64,000 nt of DNA from contig CM053253.1 of assembly GCA_028583405.1 (NCBI GenBank), positions 16,762,925-16,826,924 on the forward strand. Direction: 5' to 3'. Numbering within the stretch: position 1 is the first letter of the stretch; every line of letters begins with the position of its first letter. Made by a program: the position numbers and the translations under genes. Shown here piece by piece: positions 46,598 through 60,230 of the stretch. The stretch comes from Pogonophryne albipinna. Lineage: Eukaryota > Chordata > Actinopteri > Perciformes > Artedidraconidae. The notes beneath the pieces are model-generated. The model did not search any database. It saw nothing but the letters and a program-made list of their open reading frames with translations, and was not told the origin of the DNA.

Positions 46598-46870
46598 TTG
46601 AGTGCGGCTGTCTTTCAACCATAAGGTTGTGGGTTGGATCCCAGCCTGTGCAGTCAACATGTCCATGTATCCTTGGGCAATCCTTGAGTTGCTCCTGATG
46701 GCATGGTGAGAAGTGTGTGAATGTGTATGAATGTTAGCTTCCCTAGAGCAAGTGGTAATGCTCTGTATGAATGAGGTGTGAATGGGTGAATGACTCGTAG
46801 TATGTAAAGCGCTTTGAGGGGCCGAAAAAACCTGATAAAGCGCTATAGAAGTATATTGACCATTTACATG
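46598..46870 (+). mobile_element. tRNA-derived SINE
   Basis: A tRNA-like head with a B box (GGTTGGATCCC), then CAGTCAACATGTCCATGTAT, TTGAGTTGCTCCTGATGGCA, GTGTGAATGGGTGAATGA and a tail with AAGCGCTTTGAGGGGCC and AAAGCGCTATAGAAGTATA. I recognise this order from a widespread fish SINE. A second copy of a 24-bp internal piece (GAATGAGGTGTGAATGGGTG) occurs at about 46893-46916. Confidence 0.75.
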
Positions 46871-46949
46871 TAGCATGTGCTACGGCTCTTCATGAATGAG
46901 GTGTGAATGGGTGAATTGGCATTGGCATATATTTTTTTTTAAATCCTCT

Positions 46950-47215
46950 GGAGCAGAGAGAGGAGCTCTGGATTATTGTTATTGATTAGTGCATTAGTGT
47001 TTCTTAGGGTCAAAAACACTAAACTCACAACTTAAAATGAAAGCATTTAGTTTATTTAATAAAAGAGCACATGTTCAATGTGAAAAGTGACAGTAGAAAC
47101 AAATTATAACTTTTCTTCTTTCTTTTTTTTAAACACCTTGAATTTCAGGGGGGGGGCGCGGGTCTCCGTTGGCGGGGCACAGCGCCCCTCCAAGACAATG
47201 GTAGGGGAAACACTG
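46950..47215. mobile_element. hAT-like interspersed repeat (copy B)
   Basis: Paralogue of 4077-4606 without the LTR. It ends ATGGTAGGGGAAACACTG at 47215 and includes GGGGCACAGCGCCCCTCC, which is deleted in copy A. Confidence 0.7.
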
Positions 47216-47303
47216 GGTCATTTCATTACAGTTGTCATCCCAGAAATCAGCACAACCTCAGCTAATGATATGTCACTCATTAGAGACTTATATACAATAT
47301 AAA

Positions 47304-47410
47304 CAGGGTTCATAAACTTTTTCACCAATGATTTTCAATGACTTTTCCATGACTTCTCAATGACCTTTACCTCATTTTCCATGACCAAAAAAAAATGACC
47401 ACTGAAAAAT
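47304..47410. mobile_element. left end of a further hAT-type repeat (partial)
   Basis: Begins CAGGGTTCATAAACTTTTTC and contains repeated CAATGACTTTTCCATGAC-like words. No matching right end is seen. Confidence 0.4.
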
Positions 47411-47805
47411 GTTTTATTTGAACATGGAACAGGAAAATCAGGTCTGCATATGAAACATGTAGTGCCTATCTAAAACAAATCAAATAGTAGGCTTACTAGC
47501 TTCTACACGCTAAAGCAACTGTAGTCAGGGATGCAAACTCATCAGGTATGAAAAAGTTGACAAGCATCCGAGCCCCCGACCCCACGGGATATCGGTTTAG
47601 GAATAACAGAGGATTTTAGCAGTCAGAACAACTAAAGCAGCAGTGTCAATAATAACAGAAATGCCAAAGAGTCACATCTAATAGAAATATATAAAAGCAT
47701 TTATTTTAATTGTGTAGCAGTTTATAATTCTGGCAGCACTGTTGAGCATTTTGAAAATGTATTTTCATGCCTCTGTGCAAGGCTTAGTCTTTCTATCTTT
47801 ATAGC

Positions 47806-48265
47806 CACTGGTGTAAAGTGACTAAGTTCATAAACTCAAGTACTATACTTAGGTACAATGTTGAGATACTTGTACTTTACTCAAGTATTTCAATGTTTTG
47901 CTACTTTGTTCTTCAACTCCTCTACAATTCAGAGGTAAATGGTGTACTTTTCCTCCACTACATGTATCTAATACCTTTAGTTACTTTACAGATGTGGATG
48001 AATGATGTGAAATATAATCAAGTGTTGAATCAGACGTTAGTTCCACCTGGAGTAAATCCACAAGCTACCCTGCAGTATACAAAGTCATTCAAACTAGCTG
48101 CACCTTTACCAGCTTTGAGAACACTTTCATGATCAATCATTATAAAACATATCATATATATTATTCTGAAATGGACCAATCTGCACAATGACTACTTTTA
48201 CTGTCGCTACTTTAACTATATATTTGATATATCAGATATATGAGTACTTCTACTAAAGTAAAAAA
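47806..48265. mobile_element. TACTTGAGTAAA-family interspersed repeat
   Basis: Starts CACTGGTGTAAAGTGACTAA and contains ACTTGTACTTTACTCAAGTA, TGTACTTTTCCTCCACTACA and TTTAGTTACTTTACAGATGT, then near the end GAGTACTTCTACTAAAGTAA. The right terminus is replaced by the hairpin at 48267. Confidence 0.6.
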
Positions 48266-48266
48266 T

Positions 48267-48319
48267 GTTTATGGGCAAATATCCCATATTAAAATAATAT
48301 GGGATATTTGCCCATAAAC
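48267..48319. repeat. perfect hairpin, 24-bp arms, 5-bp loop
   Basis: Arm 1 48267-48290 begins GTTTATGGGCAAATATCCCA; arm 2 48296-48319 is its exact reverse complement; the loop is AAAAT. Confidence 0.97.
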
Positions 48320-49169
48320 CTTTTTTATTTTCTAAACGGAGCTTGCATTTTGTGCTTATTTCATTAAAAATAACTGCTAACCATAACATTGAAAAAAAAA
48401 TTCAACACAGACATTTGTACACATTTATTATCATTGTATCAGAACTGATTAGAAGATTCTAACTTCTTCTGTTCATTAGTTATGCCCATTCTTTTGGGCA
48501 GTGTCCATGGGCGTTCTTTTGCCAGGAATTGTCTTCTTTTTATTTGTCAAGACTACGCATGATATACTGTATATCATGGTAGTTCCTTTCCACAATCACA
48601 CATGGCATGCTGAGCAGATTCGTCTGAATTTTCATCAACATCGTCACCTTGAAAAATCAGCTCCAAAGCCTCAGCTGTAGTAAACTTCCTTGCCATACCT
48701 CAGTCTACTTTCAAAACACTAAAAGAACGTATTCCAAATGTTATTTTGTTTTCGCGCGTGGACTTATACCGGCTCTCATTTCAGTAACGGAACTGACTCT
48801 GAATCCGATTGGCTGTGACTGCATCCACTCAGAGTGTCCGATTCAGAAACGTGACTCTTACACTCTCTGTAAGAGACTCTCTGTTTGTACACTTTGTCAC
48901 AAACAAAGATGGTGGATGAGAATAGACCTATAAAACATAAACAGAAAACGATAAGCAATGCGCCAGAATCAAGGTGAGACTATCTTTATCTTTTAAAACT
49001 TTACTCACATCCGTTTCACCGAAATAAGTAAACGCCTCTCAATGAAAAACTTAATAGAGTTGTTTATTGCCGTTTCTGTAGTTTAAGAGGAAAAATACGG
49101 CATGTCTCTGGCTCAAACAGCTGAGAAGATATTACGCATTGAACGCAACGTGATATTTGGGATCGTATA

Positions 49170-49195
49170 CGGCCCAGTGGGTCTCAGAGGGTTAA
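49170..49195. mobile_element. possible TTAA-transposon terminus
   Basis: GGCCCAGTGGGTCTCAGAGG followed by GTTAA resembles the end of a piggyBac-like fish element. I could not find the opposite end. Confidence 0.3.
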
Positions 49196-49906
49196 ATATA
49201 TACTGTATAAAAAATGACTATACTGTATGTGTCTCACCGTAAAAAGCTATAAAATAACATTTCATTAATATGTATTTTACCTAGATCGCTCTTGTGCATT
49301 AGAATAATCAATCTACAAAAGCATCTTCACATACATGCTCCATTGTTTAGTGTTTTTTTTCCATCGCACACAAAAAACACCACAGCTCCAAGACTATAAC
49401 ACCATCCAGTTTCTTCGCCTCCCAGGGCGCATTGAGACGCTGGCATAACGGATATTTTCTCATTTACATTTGTCAAGTCGAGAGGGGAATGGGAGAAAGA
49501 AACACACAGATAAGTTGATAAAGTGAAGTGCATTACTCTTATACCGCACTGCACGGAGAAGAAAGGTCATTACCATCACTCATCTCACAACCAATCTTAC
49601 AGGGAATCACACTGAGGGATGGCCATCATTTCTTTGTGACACACATCCAGTTTGCTACATTATGACTTGGACACTTTGGAGAGTGAGATTTTTCATAGCT
49701 TTTTATGCTTTAAAGTGTTTCACAATTCTTAACCGAGAATAGATTTGCGTACAGTGTATTCATTTTCCAATCCCCTCTACAGCCTCATCTCTCTGTGCAC
49801 GCTTTCCGTTAGGTATCATGGACACCTTGGCACAAATGAGTCCAACACTTCAAAAATAAGTTGTCAGCGAGCAGGTGGGAGCTTAGCTGGTAAGGTTAGC
49901 TATAAG

Positions 49907-50332
49907 TTAAAGGTCACCTATTATGCAAAAGTCTTTTATACATAAACATGTGTCCCCTCTGTGTAAAGAGATTCTGAAAGTTTCAGGGAAAAATATTTGC
50001 TCACTTTTTCTCCTGATCCAGCTGATCAGATTTTGGCCATTATATGATGTCATAACGTTTTTTTGGCTTGTGTAGCCATTAGCCAATAACCAACCAAGGT
50101 ACCCCCACCCCCCACCTTAGCACCTGAATCTCCTCCTAGAGCACCATTGTGTTCTTTTCAACCAAATATCTCTCAGAGGGGCGTGGGGAGTGGCTCCTTA
50201 TTTTCATCTACAGAGAGGGGATTATGGGATGCTACAATGCATGATCTGAGCAAAACACTTAAGAGACATGTTTTGTATATATCTGAGACCTATAATATAT
50301 TGATGAAAAACAGTGTAATAGGGGACCTTTAA
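49907..50332. mobile_element. MITE with TTAA target duplication
   Basis: Ends TTAAAGGTCACCTATTATGC and GTAATAGGGGACCTTTAA are complementary at most positions, with TTAA at both edges (49907-49910, 50329-50332). The 426 bp are non-coding. TTAA sites point to a piggyBac- or Kolobok-mobilised family. Confidence 0.8.
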
Positions 50333-52250
50333 TGTTTGAATACAAAGGAACATACTGTACGTCCATGCGCACAAAAATGCAGTTTTACTCTTCACAACTT
50401 TAATGTTTGCTCCACTCACAGCTCTCACCAACCCCCTACCTGCCCAGCGACAACTGCAATACAGCTGGTTGTTGCTGGCAGGCTGTTGCTATAAGTTAGC
50501 GACTCACTGGATGCGTAATTAGTCAACTGTTTTTGCCATAATAACCTCTCCTGTGTTAATACAGGGATAAAGTTTGTAAAAATAAATATGTGGCTGTGTA
50601 ACTTATCAACTGGTGCTTATCACTCCCTCATTCCATGTGCTCCATCCAGGCACCTGCCGATTGCTCAAATATATATTTTCATGCTCTACCAACCCATGGC
50701 ATTGAGTGGAAAACCCAAATCCAAGCTTTTAAACATCTTTTCAGAAACCTACATCGGATGATACAGAGGCTGTTTTCCATCAGAGTCCCATTAAGCTGTG
50801 GGAGAACACTTACTTGCCAGGATGTCAGTGAATAATAGCCAGGGACTCTGTTACAAACTCTGCTCATTTGTGAGAGAGCATGTGTGTGTGACCGCGAATG
50901 GGTGTGTGCCTCTGTAATTAGCGATTACCAGACTGCTATCAACAGAACGCTCCAGTGAATCCACTTCCAAGAGTAACCAGGAAGTGCAAACACAATTACC
51001 TGAAGAGAAGAAGCATAGCAACATTTAAATATGAATTACATCTGAGATAGGACAAGTCCCCAAAGCGTGCACTACTGACTGCCTGCATACTACCTAATTC
51101 ACAAAAAATAGTAGCAATTAACACATTCGTACATCTGCCTGTGTGCATTTATATGTACAAATGGTAATTTTGTATGTGTGTAACCGTGGTAATGTGCACA
51201 TATATATTCATATCTCAACAAGTGCTAAAGTACTTCCAAGCCTCAGAGGGCTGATACCAGTGGATTTATGGATAAAACCAGTACAAGCTGTTGGTAATTG
51301 AAACAGGATTCCATCTATTTCTGTGAGCCTGAGTGAATTGAGCTGTGTGGCAAATGAGAGGAGAGAGGGTGAGGAGCTTTGGCACAATAACCTTGATATG
51401 TGGTTCAATTAAACTGCAAATGAGAACTAACTGCACTCAGTTTGAAACAGGAATCCCTGGAGAAACGAGATTGATCTCTCTCTTTTGTTCGATGCAAGAC
51501 AACAACAAAATGGTGTTACCATGTACTGTAGGTATATACATAACATGTCCTTCACCAGCAAATACAACTTAACTGGGTGGATAACTCAAGCTACACAACT
51601 TTAGTGTTATTCGTCTCCAATAGTGTGTGACATTACAGTCAGCGCTAGCAAAAGACACGTGGAGAGAGGAGAAAAGAAAAGAGACAGCTATTTCAATGTC
51701 TGCCACTGAATTAAACTCTCAAATTACATAAACAGTTCTCAGTATAGCAGAGGTGTGGACTCGAGTCACATGACTTGGACTCGAGTCAGACTCGAGTCAC
51801 AAATTTGATGACTTGAGACTCGACTTGACAAAATCACAAAACACTTGCGACTCGACTTGGACTTGAACACCAATGACTCGGGACTTGACTTGGACTCGAG
51901 CCTTCTGACTTGAGGTGACTTGATACTTTAATTCAGAGGTCTCCAACACGCCGATCGCGAGCTGCCGCTAGAAGAGCAGACTCCCTTCAGGGAGAGCAGA
52001 ATCTTCAGCCGCTCCTACTCTTGCTGAGAATCCTTGCAGGCAGGGGCGGGACTTTATTTAGCTGGGCCACCATGCGGCCAATCATATGCGAGGACACACC
52101 AGGATCATACCATTATGTGAAAGAAGGGTGGGGGGCACAGCATGTGTAGTGGTACAGGCCAGCTGCACAGAGCGATGGGGAGACGGAGAGCCGGATTTAA
52201 ATGCAAGCGCGTCGGAAAAAGTCAAGAAATGAGCGAAAACCGAAAAAATA

Positions 52251-52337
52251 AGCAGCATCTGGCTGCTTTTCAATGATATTGGAGAAAGCAAAGCTGAGTG
52301 CAGCATTTGTAAAATTAAAATAACCTTCAGAGCAGGG
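52251..52337 (+). pseudogene. BED-type zinc-finger fragment of a hAT transposase
   Basis: SSIWLLFNDIGESKAECSIC followed by KIKITFRAG shows the W...F...CxxC half of a BED finger; the following His pair and the rest of the transposase are absent. It probably belongs to an element starting near 51936 (CAGAGGTCTCCAACACGCCG) inside the outer hAT. Confidence 0.65.
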
Positions 52338-52370
52338 TTTTTTTTTGGTAACCACTCAGGATTTATTGTC

Positions 52371-52414
52371 AGAGGTGGGAGAAGTTCAGACAATTAAAAA
52401 CAGTTACAATCAGG
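52371..52414. mobile_element. left piece of a split interspersed repeat
   Basis: CAGAGGTGGGAGAAGTTCAG looks like the left end of the same family as 47806-48265. It continues after the nested insertion at 53882-53965. Confidence 0.4.
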
Positions 52415-53004
52415 GTTCCCGCGGGGTCTTAACAAGTCTTAAAAAGTCTTACATTTGATAATCTGAATTTAAGGCCTTAAAAAGGTCTTAAATATGATTT
52501 AGAAGGTCTTAAAAATGATCGGATTTGAAAGGTACTTCTGTGTTGCGATGGCGTCTAAATGTGTTTTGGGGGAAATGTCCGGGCTGCAAAGTAACCAGTA
52601 TGGTAATAGCCTTTCAGTTCCCCCCAACAATTTGTATTGAATTAAATGAACATGGAACCAGTAATCACTAACTTTGTTTCCCCCGGCCCCTTATTGGAGA
52701 ACACCCAGCTAGTAACCTAGCAACCAAGCTTCAGCTCATGTCGCCTATCTTCGAATCTACTTACAAATTAATATGGGGAAGTGTCAGTTCAACCGTATTT
52801 GGTTGGAAAACATCTAATTTAGTGCTTGGTTGAAACCAGTGGAGGGGAACGTGTTTGAAGCCCGCCGCACCTTTTGCAAAAGAAATTAGCGTTTGTTTTG
52901 CTAATGTAGCGTTAGCTAGTGCAGCAGCTCCCGCAACAACACCGGGGGACCTCCGGGCGAAGTTTGGGTCTACGTCAACCCTAAAAGCGGAGGTGGTGTA
53001 GACG

Positions 53005-53549
<545 letters not shown>

Positions 53550-53559
53550 ACACACACAC

Positions 53560-53599
<40 letters not shown>

Positions 53600-53652
53600 A
53601 CACACACAGACACACAGACACACAGACACACAGACACACACACATACACACT
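53550..53652. repeat. imperfect (AC)n with GACACACA interruptions
   Basis: AC repeat broken by CG and repeated CAGACACA units. Confidence 0.95.
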
Positions 53653-53881
53653 TTTTGTCTAACACGCTAACACAGTTCTGTACTGTTATGCTGTTATGTT
53701 CAGTCATTGTTCTTATGTTGAACATGAATACATTTACTTTGTAAGTGATTATGGGACGTATTTATTCTTTCATATCAATTTTCCTTCATACTTTATTGCC
53801 GTGAAATACGTCTTAAATTCTATTCAAAGTGGTCTTAAAAAGGTCTTAAATTTGAGTTGGCGAAACCTGCAGGAACCCTGT

Positions 53882-53965
53882 ACAATAAAAAGTCCTGCAT
53901 TCAAAATGTTACAAGTAAAAGTAGAAAAGTATTAGCATCAAAATATAGTTAAAGTACCACCTGCA
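53882..53965. mobile_element. right piece of the split interspersed repeat
   Basis: GTCCTGCATTCAAAATGTTA, CAAGTAAAAGTAGAAAAGTA and TTAGCATCAAAATATAGTTA are the internal part of the TACTTGAGTAAA family; the earlier part sits before 52415. Confidence 0.55.
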
Positions 53966-55368
53966 GAGGGATCTAGATTCAGGTGTTCTTTTCCCCATAG
54001 CCTCGCTGCACATTATCCCTTGCATAAAGATAGATTGTGGGTCCCTTACAACATGTTGTACACAGTGGAAATAAACATTCTGGTTACCTCAACATCAGGG
54101 ATCTTATACATTAAACTCCTTCTGAATCAAACCGTCACGGTAGCATTACCTTACTGATCCCTCTTAAAATAGAAAAAAACACGTTACTTTACCAGCAGAG
54201 AGAAAATGGATTATTAAATGATTAATGTGACTAATAAAGAGCAGTTTGATTATTAAGTATTATTCTGTTGATCAATGTCATTACATTTGGTGAAAAGCAC
54301 ATAATGACTTGTTTATGACTCGTTTTGTCAAAGTTTAGGACTTGGACTTGACTTGAACTTGCCCATCCTGACTTGAGACTTGACTTGGACTTGAGCGCAA
54401 AGACTTGAGACTTGACTCGGACTTGCAAAACAATGACTTGGTCCCACCTCTGCAGTATAGTGTAATGCTTAAAGGATGTCAGTGTTTTCATTGGTGGGTC
54501 CATCACCTTCACATTTTAGACTAGAATATCTGATTTATCGTGTGGTGCCATGTCATTTTGTAAAATTACTTATGGTCCCCAAATCATAAATGTTACAGAT
54601 TTGGTGATGCCCTGACTTTTAGTCTAGGCCTAGGGCAATGCATCATGAATATTGTATGAGGTGAAATATGGTGCAGACATTGCACCCTTAAGAATTATTC
54701 ATTTTTATACAGCCATCATCAGGTTAACATTTGAAATGTGTCCAATACGACTGCCTATTACCTGAAAAACTAATAAATATTCCTATCAGCGGTACTTAAT
54801 GTTTGGTGAGGAATAGGATATTCTTACATGCTGCATTATGATGTATTTTGTGCTGCTTTCAACCCCATGTTCCTACTTTCTCTTGCTTTAAACTTTAGTT
54901 ATAACTGTGGCCTTTTATCTATCTCAACGGGAGGTCTATGATCGCAGTACTTTGTTAGAACTGTTAGAAACAGACTTTTATACAAACCTCTTTCAGAAGG
55001 TCCACACTATTCAACCATAATATCTAAAACAGAATACACAAGCATTATATAGTGTTATAGATGCATTGTGTGCTTCTTTGATGTATCATATATGGGTTTC
55101 TTTCAGATTGTTCTTTTGTTCCTATAGTTCAATACAGCCGTTCGATATCCTGCCTGTGCTTGACCCTTGCAGGAACTGATGTTGATAGATGAAAAGAAGT
55201 GAGGCTGTGTGTAGAGATATGGCTGAACAGAGAGAGAAGAGAGAAAGAGGAAGGTCATAGAGGTCAAGGGTCATCTTCATGCTCCAGCGAGCCTCCGGTC
55301 AAATAACACCAAGGTTACCAGCACTGACTTCGCAGAGGGATCAAAGAGAAGAAGGGGCAAAAAAAGAA

Positions 55369-55468
55369 GAGAGAGAAATACATTAAAGATAGAGGAAGAG
55401 AGAGAAATGCATTAAAGATAGAGGAAGAGAGAGAAATGCATTAAAGATAGAGGAAGAGAGAGAAATGG
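55369..55468. repeat. 29-bp tandem minisatellite, about 3.4 copies
   Basis: Unit CATTAAAGATAGAGGAAGAG plus AGAGAAATG; unit starts at 55381, 55410 and 55439 are exactly 29 bp apart, with one A/G difference. Confidence 0.95.
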
Positions 55469-57947
55469 AAATGTGGAAAAAGAGACTGTAGTGAGGAGGA
55501 AACAAAAGGGAGGAGGGGTAGCGCTGTGGGATTCAAGGGTGACCCCGGCAGAGAAAGACATCAAATGAGATGGAGGGAGGAGAGATAAATTAATAGAAAA
55601 AGGGAGAGAGAACAGTGAAGCACAATTCAGGACGTCAGATTTACTCTGCCTCCCATTCAGGTCACAGTGATTGCATTTGTATAACTTGGCCAGACCATTC
55701 CCTCCTGTCTGGACGTGTGTGTTTGTGAAACATGTTTGTGTGCTTCTGTGTGAGTGTGTGTGCCTGCAGTCACCACATTTAGTTACAGTCCCTTTGTGAT
55801 GCCATTTCTCCTTTTCTCAAGGCAATAACATTAAACTCAACAATGATTTTCTTCAGACATTTCAATACTTCTTAGTATCCATCTGCAAGATACATTGGGG
55901 ATTTCCGCAGCACAGCTCTATGTCAGTGAGTCGATAAGGAACCAAATGTTATACCAAAGTCAATATAAGAAACCCTCTCAAAGGCCTTTGAGAATGATTG
56001 ACTTGACTTGAGTATTGAACTATTGAACTTAGTCCCAAAAGGAGATGGAAATGATTTAATCTCTGGGTCACGGTTCCCGTCTACGCTCCCTTGTGACTCC
56101 ACAGGTAAAGACATTTGCTTCGCCCATATCCTGATCCAGGTGGACTCGGCTGATGTTTGCTATTAGATGAACAGATCAATACAAACTTCCATCATCCTAA
56201 ATGGTGTGACGGTTAGGGAAATAAGTAAATTGCACACATGAGGGCTTGTCTGTGTCTTTTTGTGTCAGTAAAATCGTCTTTTAGATACTGTCAAGTATTT
56301 TTTTTACATTTTCGGGGAGCCTCATCCAAAAAATAAAGTACTCTCTTATCCATCCTGCATTTCAACATCAAAGCCGGCTCTTATTCTCAGTTCTTTGATG
56401 TTGCCTGTTGTCATGGGGACCTCTGGAGTGCTGCAAAGCTGAGCAGCATACAGAGTGACATGTCACTGCGGTTAAAAGGGTTACATTAACATTAGCGGCA
56501 GGTTACATTAGAGCAGGGCTACATTACCCATTAGTGGTAGCAAAACACATTTGTGGTAGCGGGGCCAGCACTGTTAGCAATTAACGCTAATCTATGTAAT
56601 CAAAGGTAAATACTCTGCCCATCCGGTTTAAGTGTCATTCCTACTCATACTGTAGCTGCAACTTCTGAGGCACTTTTGTTGTTGGCGCTGTGCGCACACA
56701 TCAAGTTTTAAACAGTCAAACAAATCAATTTCACCACACAAAGCAGAAGAATATCCAACAAGGGTCCATCTCACGCCGTGACTGAAAGCGAAACCAGGGG
56801 AGATGGGTTTAAACACACAATTTGCTGCTCATCTCTCCTTGGATCAAAGATGTCTCTGTCAGATTGTTTATCTGTGGCCGAGAATATTGGCTTGTTGTAG
56901 GCTGAGCTTATCACACACTGTTTTACGCTGGCTGACTTATTGACTGCGAGCAAGGACAACATGGCTCTTCTCATCAGTGTCCTGCACAACGGCAGCATCG
57001 ACTGTAGTGATCTATGACCAAGTCTGATGGAGAGGCAGTCAATACAGCTAACAAGAGCTGGCTAGTGCCTCTAAATCCGCTTTAGGATGCTCAATGTACT
57101 GTCTGAGCATTGTCGGAGATAAACACATGTCATCTCACGTTGACATGTTCATCCATGAAAAGTGGACAGGGTAAAAGATGGTGGCTTGTACGGGCGGCAG
57201 TGAAAATACTGTCATTCATATTTAATACAATATTTCCACAAACCAACCTTGGCAATAGTTTATAGTTAACAGCCAACCTGTCAACATGGGTCAGTTTTAT
57301 TTAATGAAGGTAGCTGTCAGGATGTGCGTGTTAGTGGAGAGAAGTAGGCTGAAGAAGAAACTAGGGCATCACCGAGACTCAGGAGATGTGTCTTCAGCCC
57401 AGCCTCCTGTCCTATTTTACTGCCTGGCGAGACTTCCATGTTTGTTGCGTGCGTGTGTGTGTGTGTGATTCAACGGGGAGCACCCTGGGCAGTCAGGGGA
57501 AAGCTTCAAGCACAGGAGGCCGAGAGATAACAGGTGAGCTCCAGGGAGGCTACCTGTGGGAGAGAGGCGGCCCAGTGACAGGGCTCTTTGCTGGGCTGGA
57601 AAGGATGTGCAGAAGCCCCAGGGCATAGACCAAATGTCAGACAGTCGGTGCACATATGGTGGAAAACTGCTCTGAGCTTTATTGGAATTTGTCACCTGTG
57701 TTTGTGTGTGTATGTGTGCACTTGCCCAAATGTGTGTGTGTGTGTGTGTGAGTGCTTTAACTGGGCAGATGACTCATTACTGCAACGAGAGCCGAATAGG
57801 CCGCACACGACAGGTGGGGGAAGTGTGTATGTAGGTGTTTTTGTTTGGCTGTGTGGGTCCAAGAAATAAGCTGTTGAGTGTCACTGTAAATATATGCTCT
57901 ACAGTTTTAGAAGTATTCACTATATAGCAAACCATAAATTGTGTTCC

Positions 57948-58167
<220 letters not shown>

Positions 58168-60032
58168 GTTTATTGTACTATGACATTATTTATCTACTAG
58201 TCTCTGCTCCCAACTTCTCTTGAGCTTTCCAACAAATCACTGATTCACTACATGGCTTTTTCTTCCTCCTAAATAAGGGCAACCTTTGAACTGACATGCA
58301 GGCTCTTTAGTGCAAGGCCGAGTTACAGCTCAGTGCCTCTTCTGTAAGCCATATCCTGGTTCATCGCACACTACAACTCTACCCTTCAATGACTCCTTGA
58401 AAAGCTATTTGATCTTTGACAGAGCCGTCTTGCAGCACTGTCATTAGGAACACGCAGTCTGGGGGGTGTGGGTTTAGTGTCATGTCGCCTGGTTAGGTTT
58501 TAATGGGAGAGTTAGTTATGTAATCTGACATGTAATGAGGACTGGGTTTGTGTTACAGCAACGCAAGCGAAGATAACACTGCAGACTTAACTAAAGAAAA
58601 GTCAAAGCAGGAACTATAGCACCTGTTGAGGAGCTATTCTGCAGGGAAACACATTTAAAAATACCAACCAGACAATTAAATATCTTTTGGAATAAAGTTA
58701 TTTTCAAAAATAGTTTGAGGTCAATGGGTTTTTAGAATTGTTTTGTTTCCTTCTGGTTCGATGTCTAAAAACAAATTAAAGTTATTTCCATATTAAAATG
58801 AGTGGTTCATTATTTTGTGTTTCAAGGACAGTTCCTAACAAGTGACTAAACATTCCGGAAAAACTTTCCTTTTTGAAAAGATTAAACATGTTCTCAGGTG
58901 TGGATAACATATAAGATAAACAAAGACTATTAGCCACAGAGTTTATTTCCTGCAATTATCCAAAATTCAATGGAAAAATAAACCTTTTGACTATTTAGTT
59001 GGGGTAACCTGTGCCATCCTAACTTCAGGGTTAGTAAACACAAATACATCATCCCTGCGGCACTCTTCTGCCTGTCCAAAAAGGTGACCAGCCTTTCTAT
59101 GAAGTCTTCAGGTGTAGTGTAGCTCAGAGAGTGTGTTCCAACTGACCTACTCTTACAATTCATGTATTGATTCTCTCTCTGACTCTGTCTTGACTGATCT
59201 TGGAGTGTGAGAGAGAGAGGAGGTCAGTGGGTGGGTGAAAGTGCATAAAAGAGGTCAGGCTTATAGAGAGGCGCTATTACATTCTAATCTCATAGGGTTC
59301 AGGTTTTCCTCAAGGTCAAACGTAAAAATAACGTTCAAAGGAAGAGCCGCTGGCAAAAAAAGTGGCTCTCTGTAGGACCCAAAGCACGAAAAAAGCAACA
59401 TATTCCACATTGGGAGCATGGGCCAAACATAAAAGACAACTTGCTAACATGCAGTATAAGCCAATAAACCATGGTGATGAAAGAAGGAGAAAGGACACAT
59501 GCTGTCTTTAACAGAAATAAGCTTCAGCACTCTGTAGCACATTATACATACTCACATATCTGTGTTTTCCACACACAGACTTCTCTTAGGCGTGCTACCT
59601 TGGTGAATTAAAGGACGCTAAAGTACATTTGGTGACCCATTTAGGCTTTTAATGGTTTTATCCTTACGAGAAAATGACTGAAACTGCCTTCAACTAGCGG
59701 AGAAACTACCAAGGCTTTAGAGCGTCCTGTACCTGTTAGTTAGTGCAAGAAAGGTCTACCAATAATCGTGCATGCTCCATACAGAAACACAAAGAAGAGT
59801 AGGCTCCAACTTCCTGAATCTAATTAATCTGAAGTTCACCAATGGTTAGTATCACAAACGCCTCTGTCTGCAAGTTTATTCTGATATTGAAATATTTGCT
59901 CTCAACACAACGCTGTCAATCTTGGTGACCCAACTCATCTGACAAGTAATTAGCAAACATGTAAGGTGCTTAGCTCGTATGGCAAGCTGAAAGTTAATGT
60001 TTGAATACAGATGAGTTGTCAAGGTAACTATG

Positions 60033-60230
<198 letters not shown>

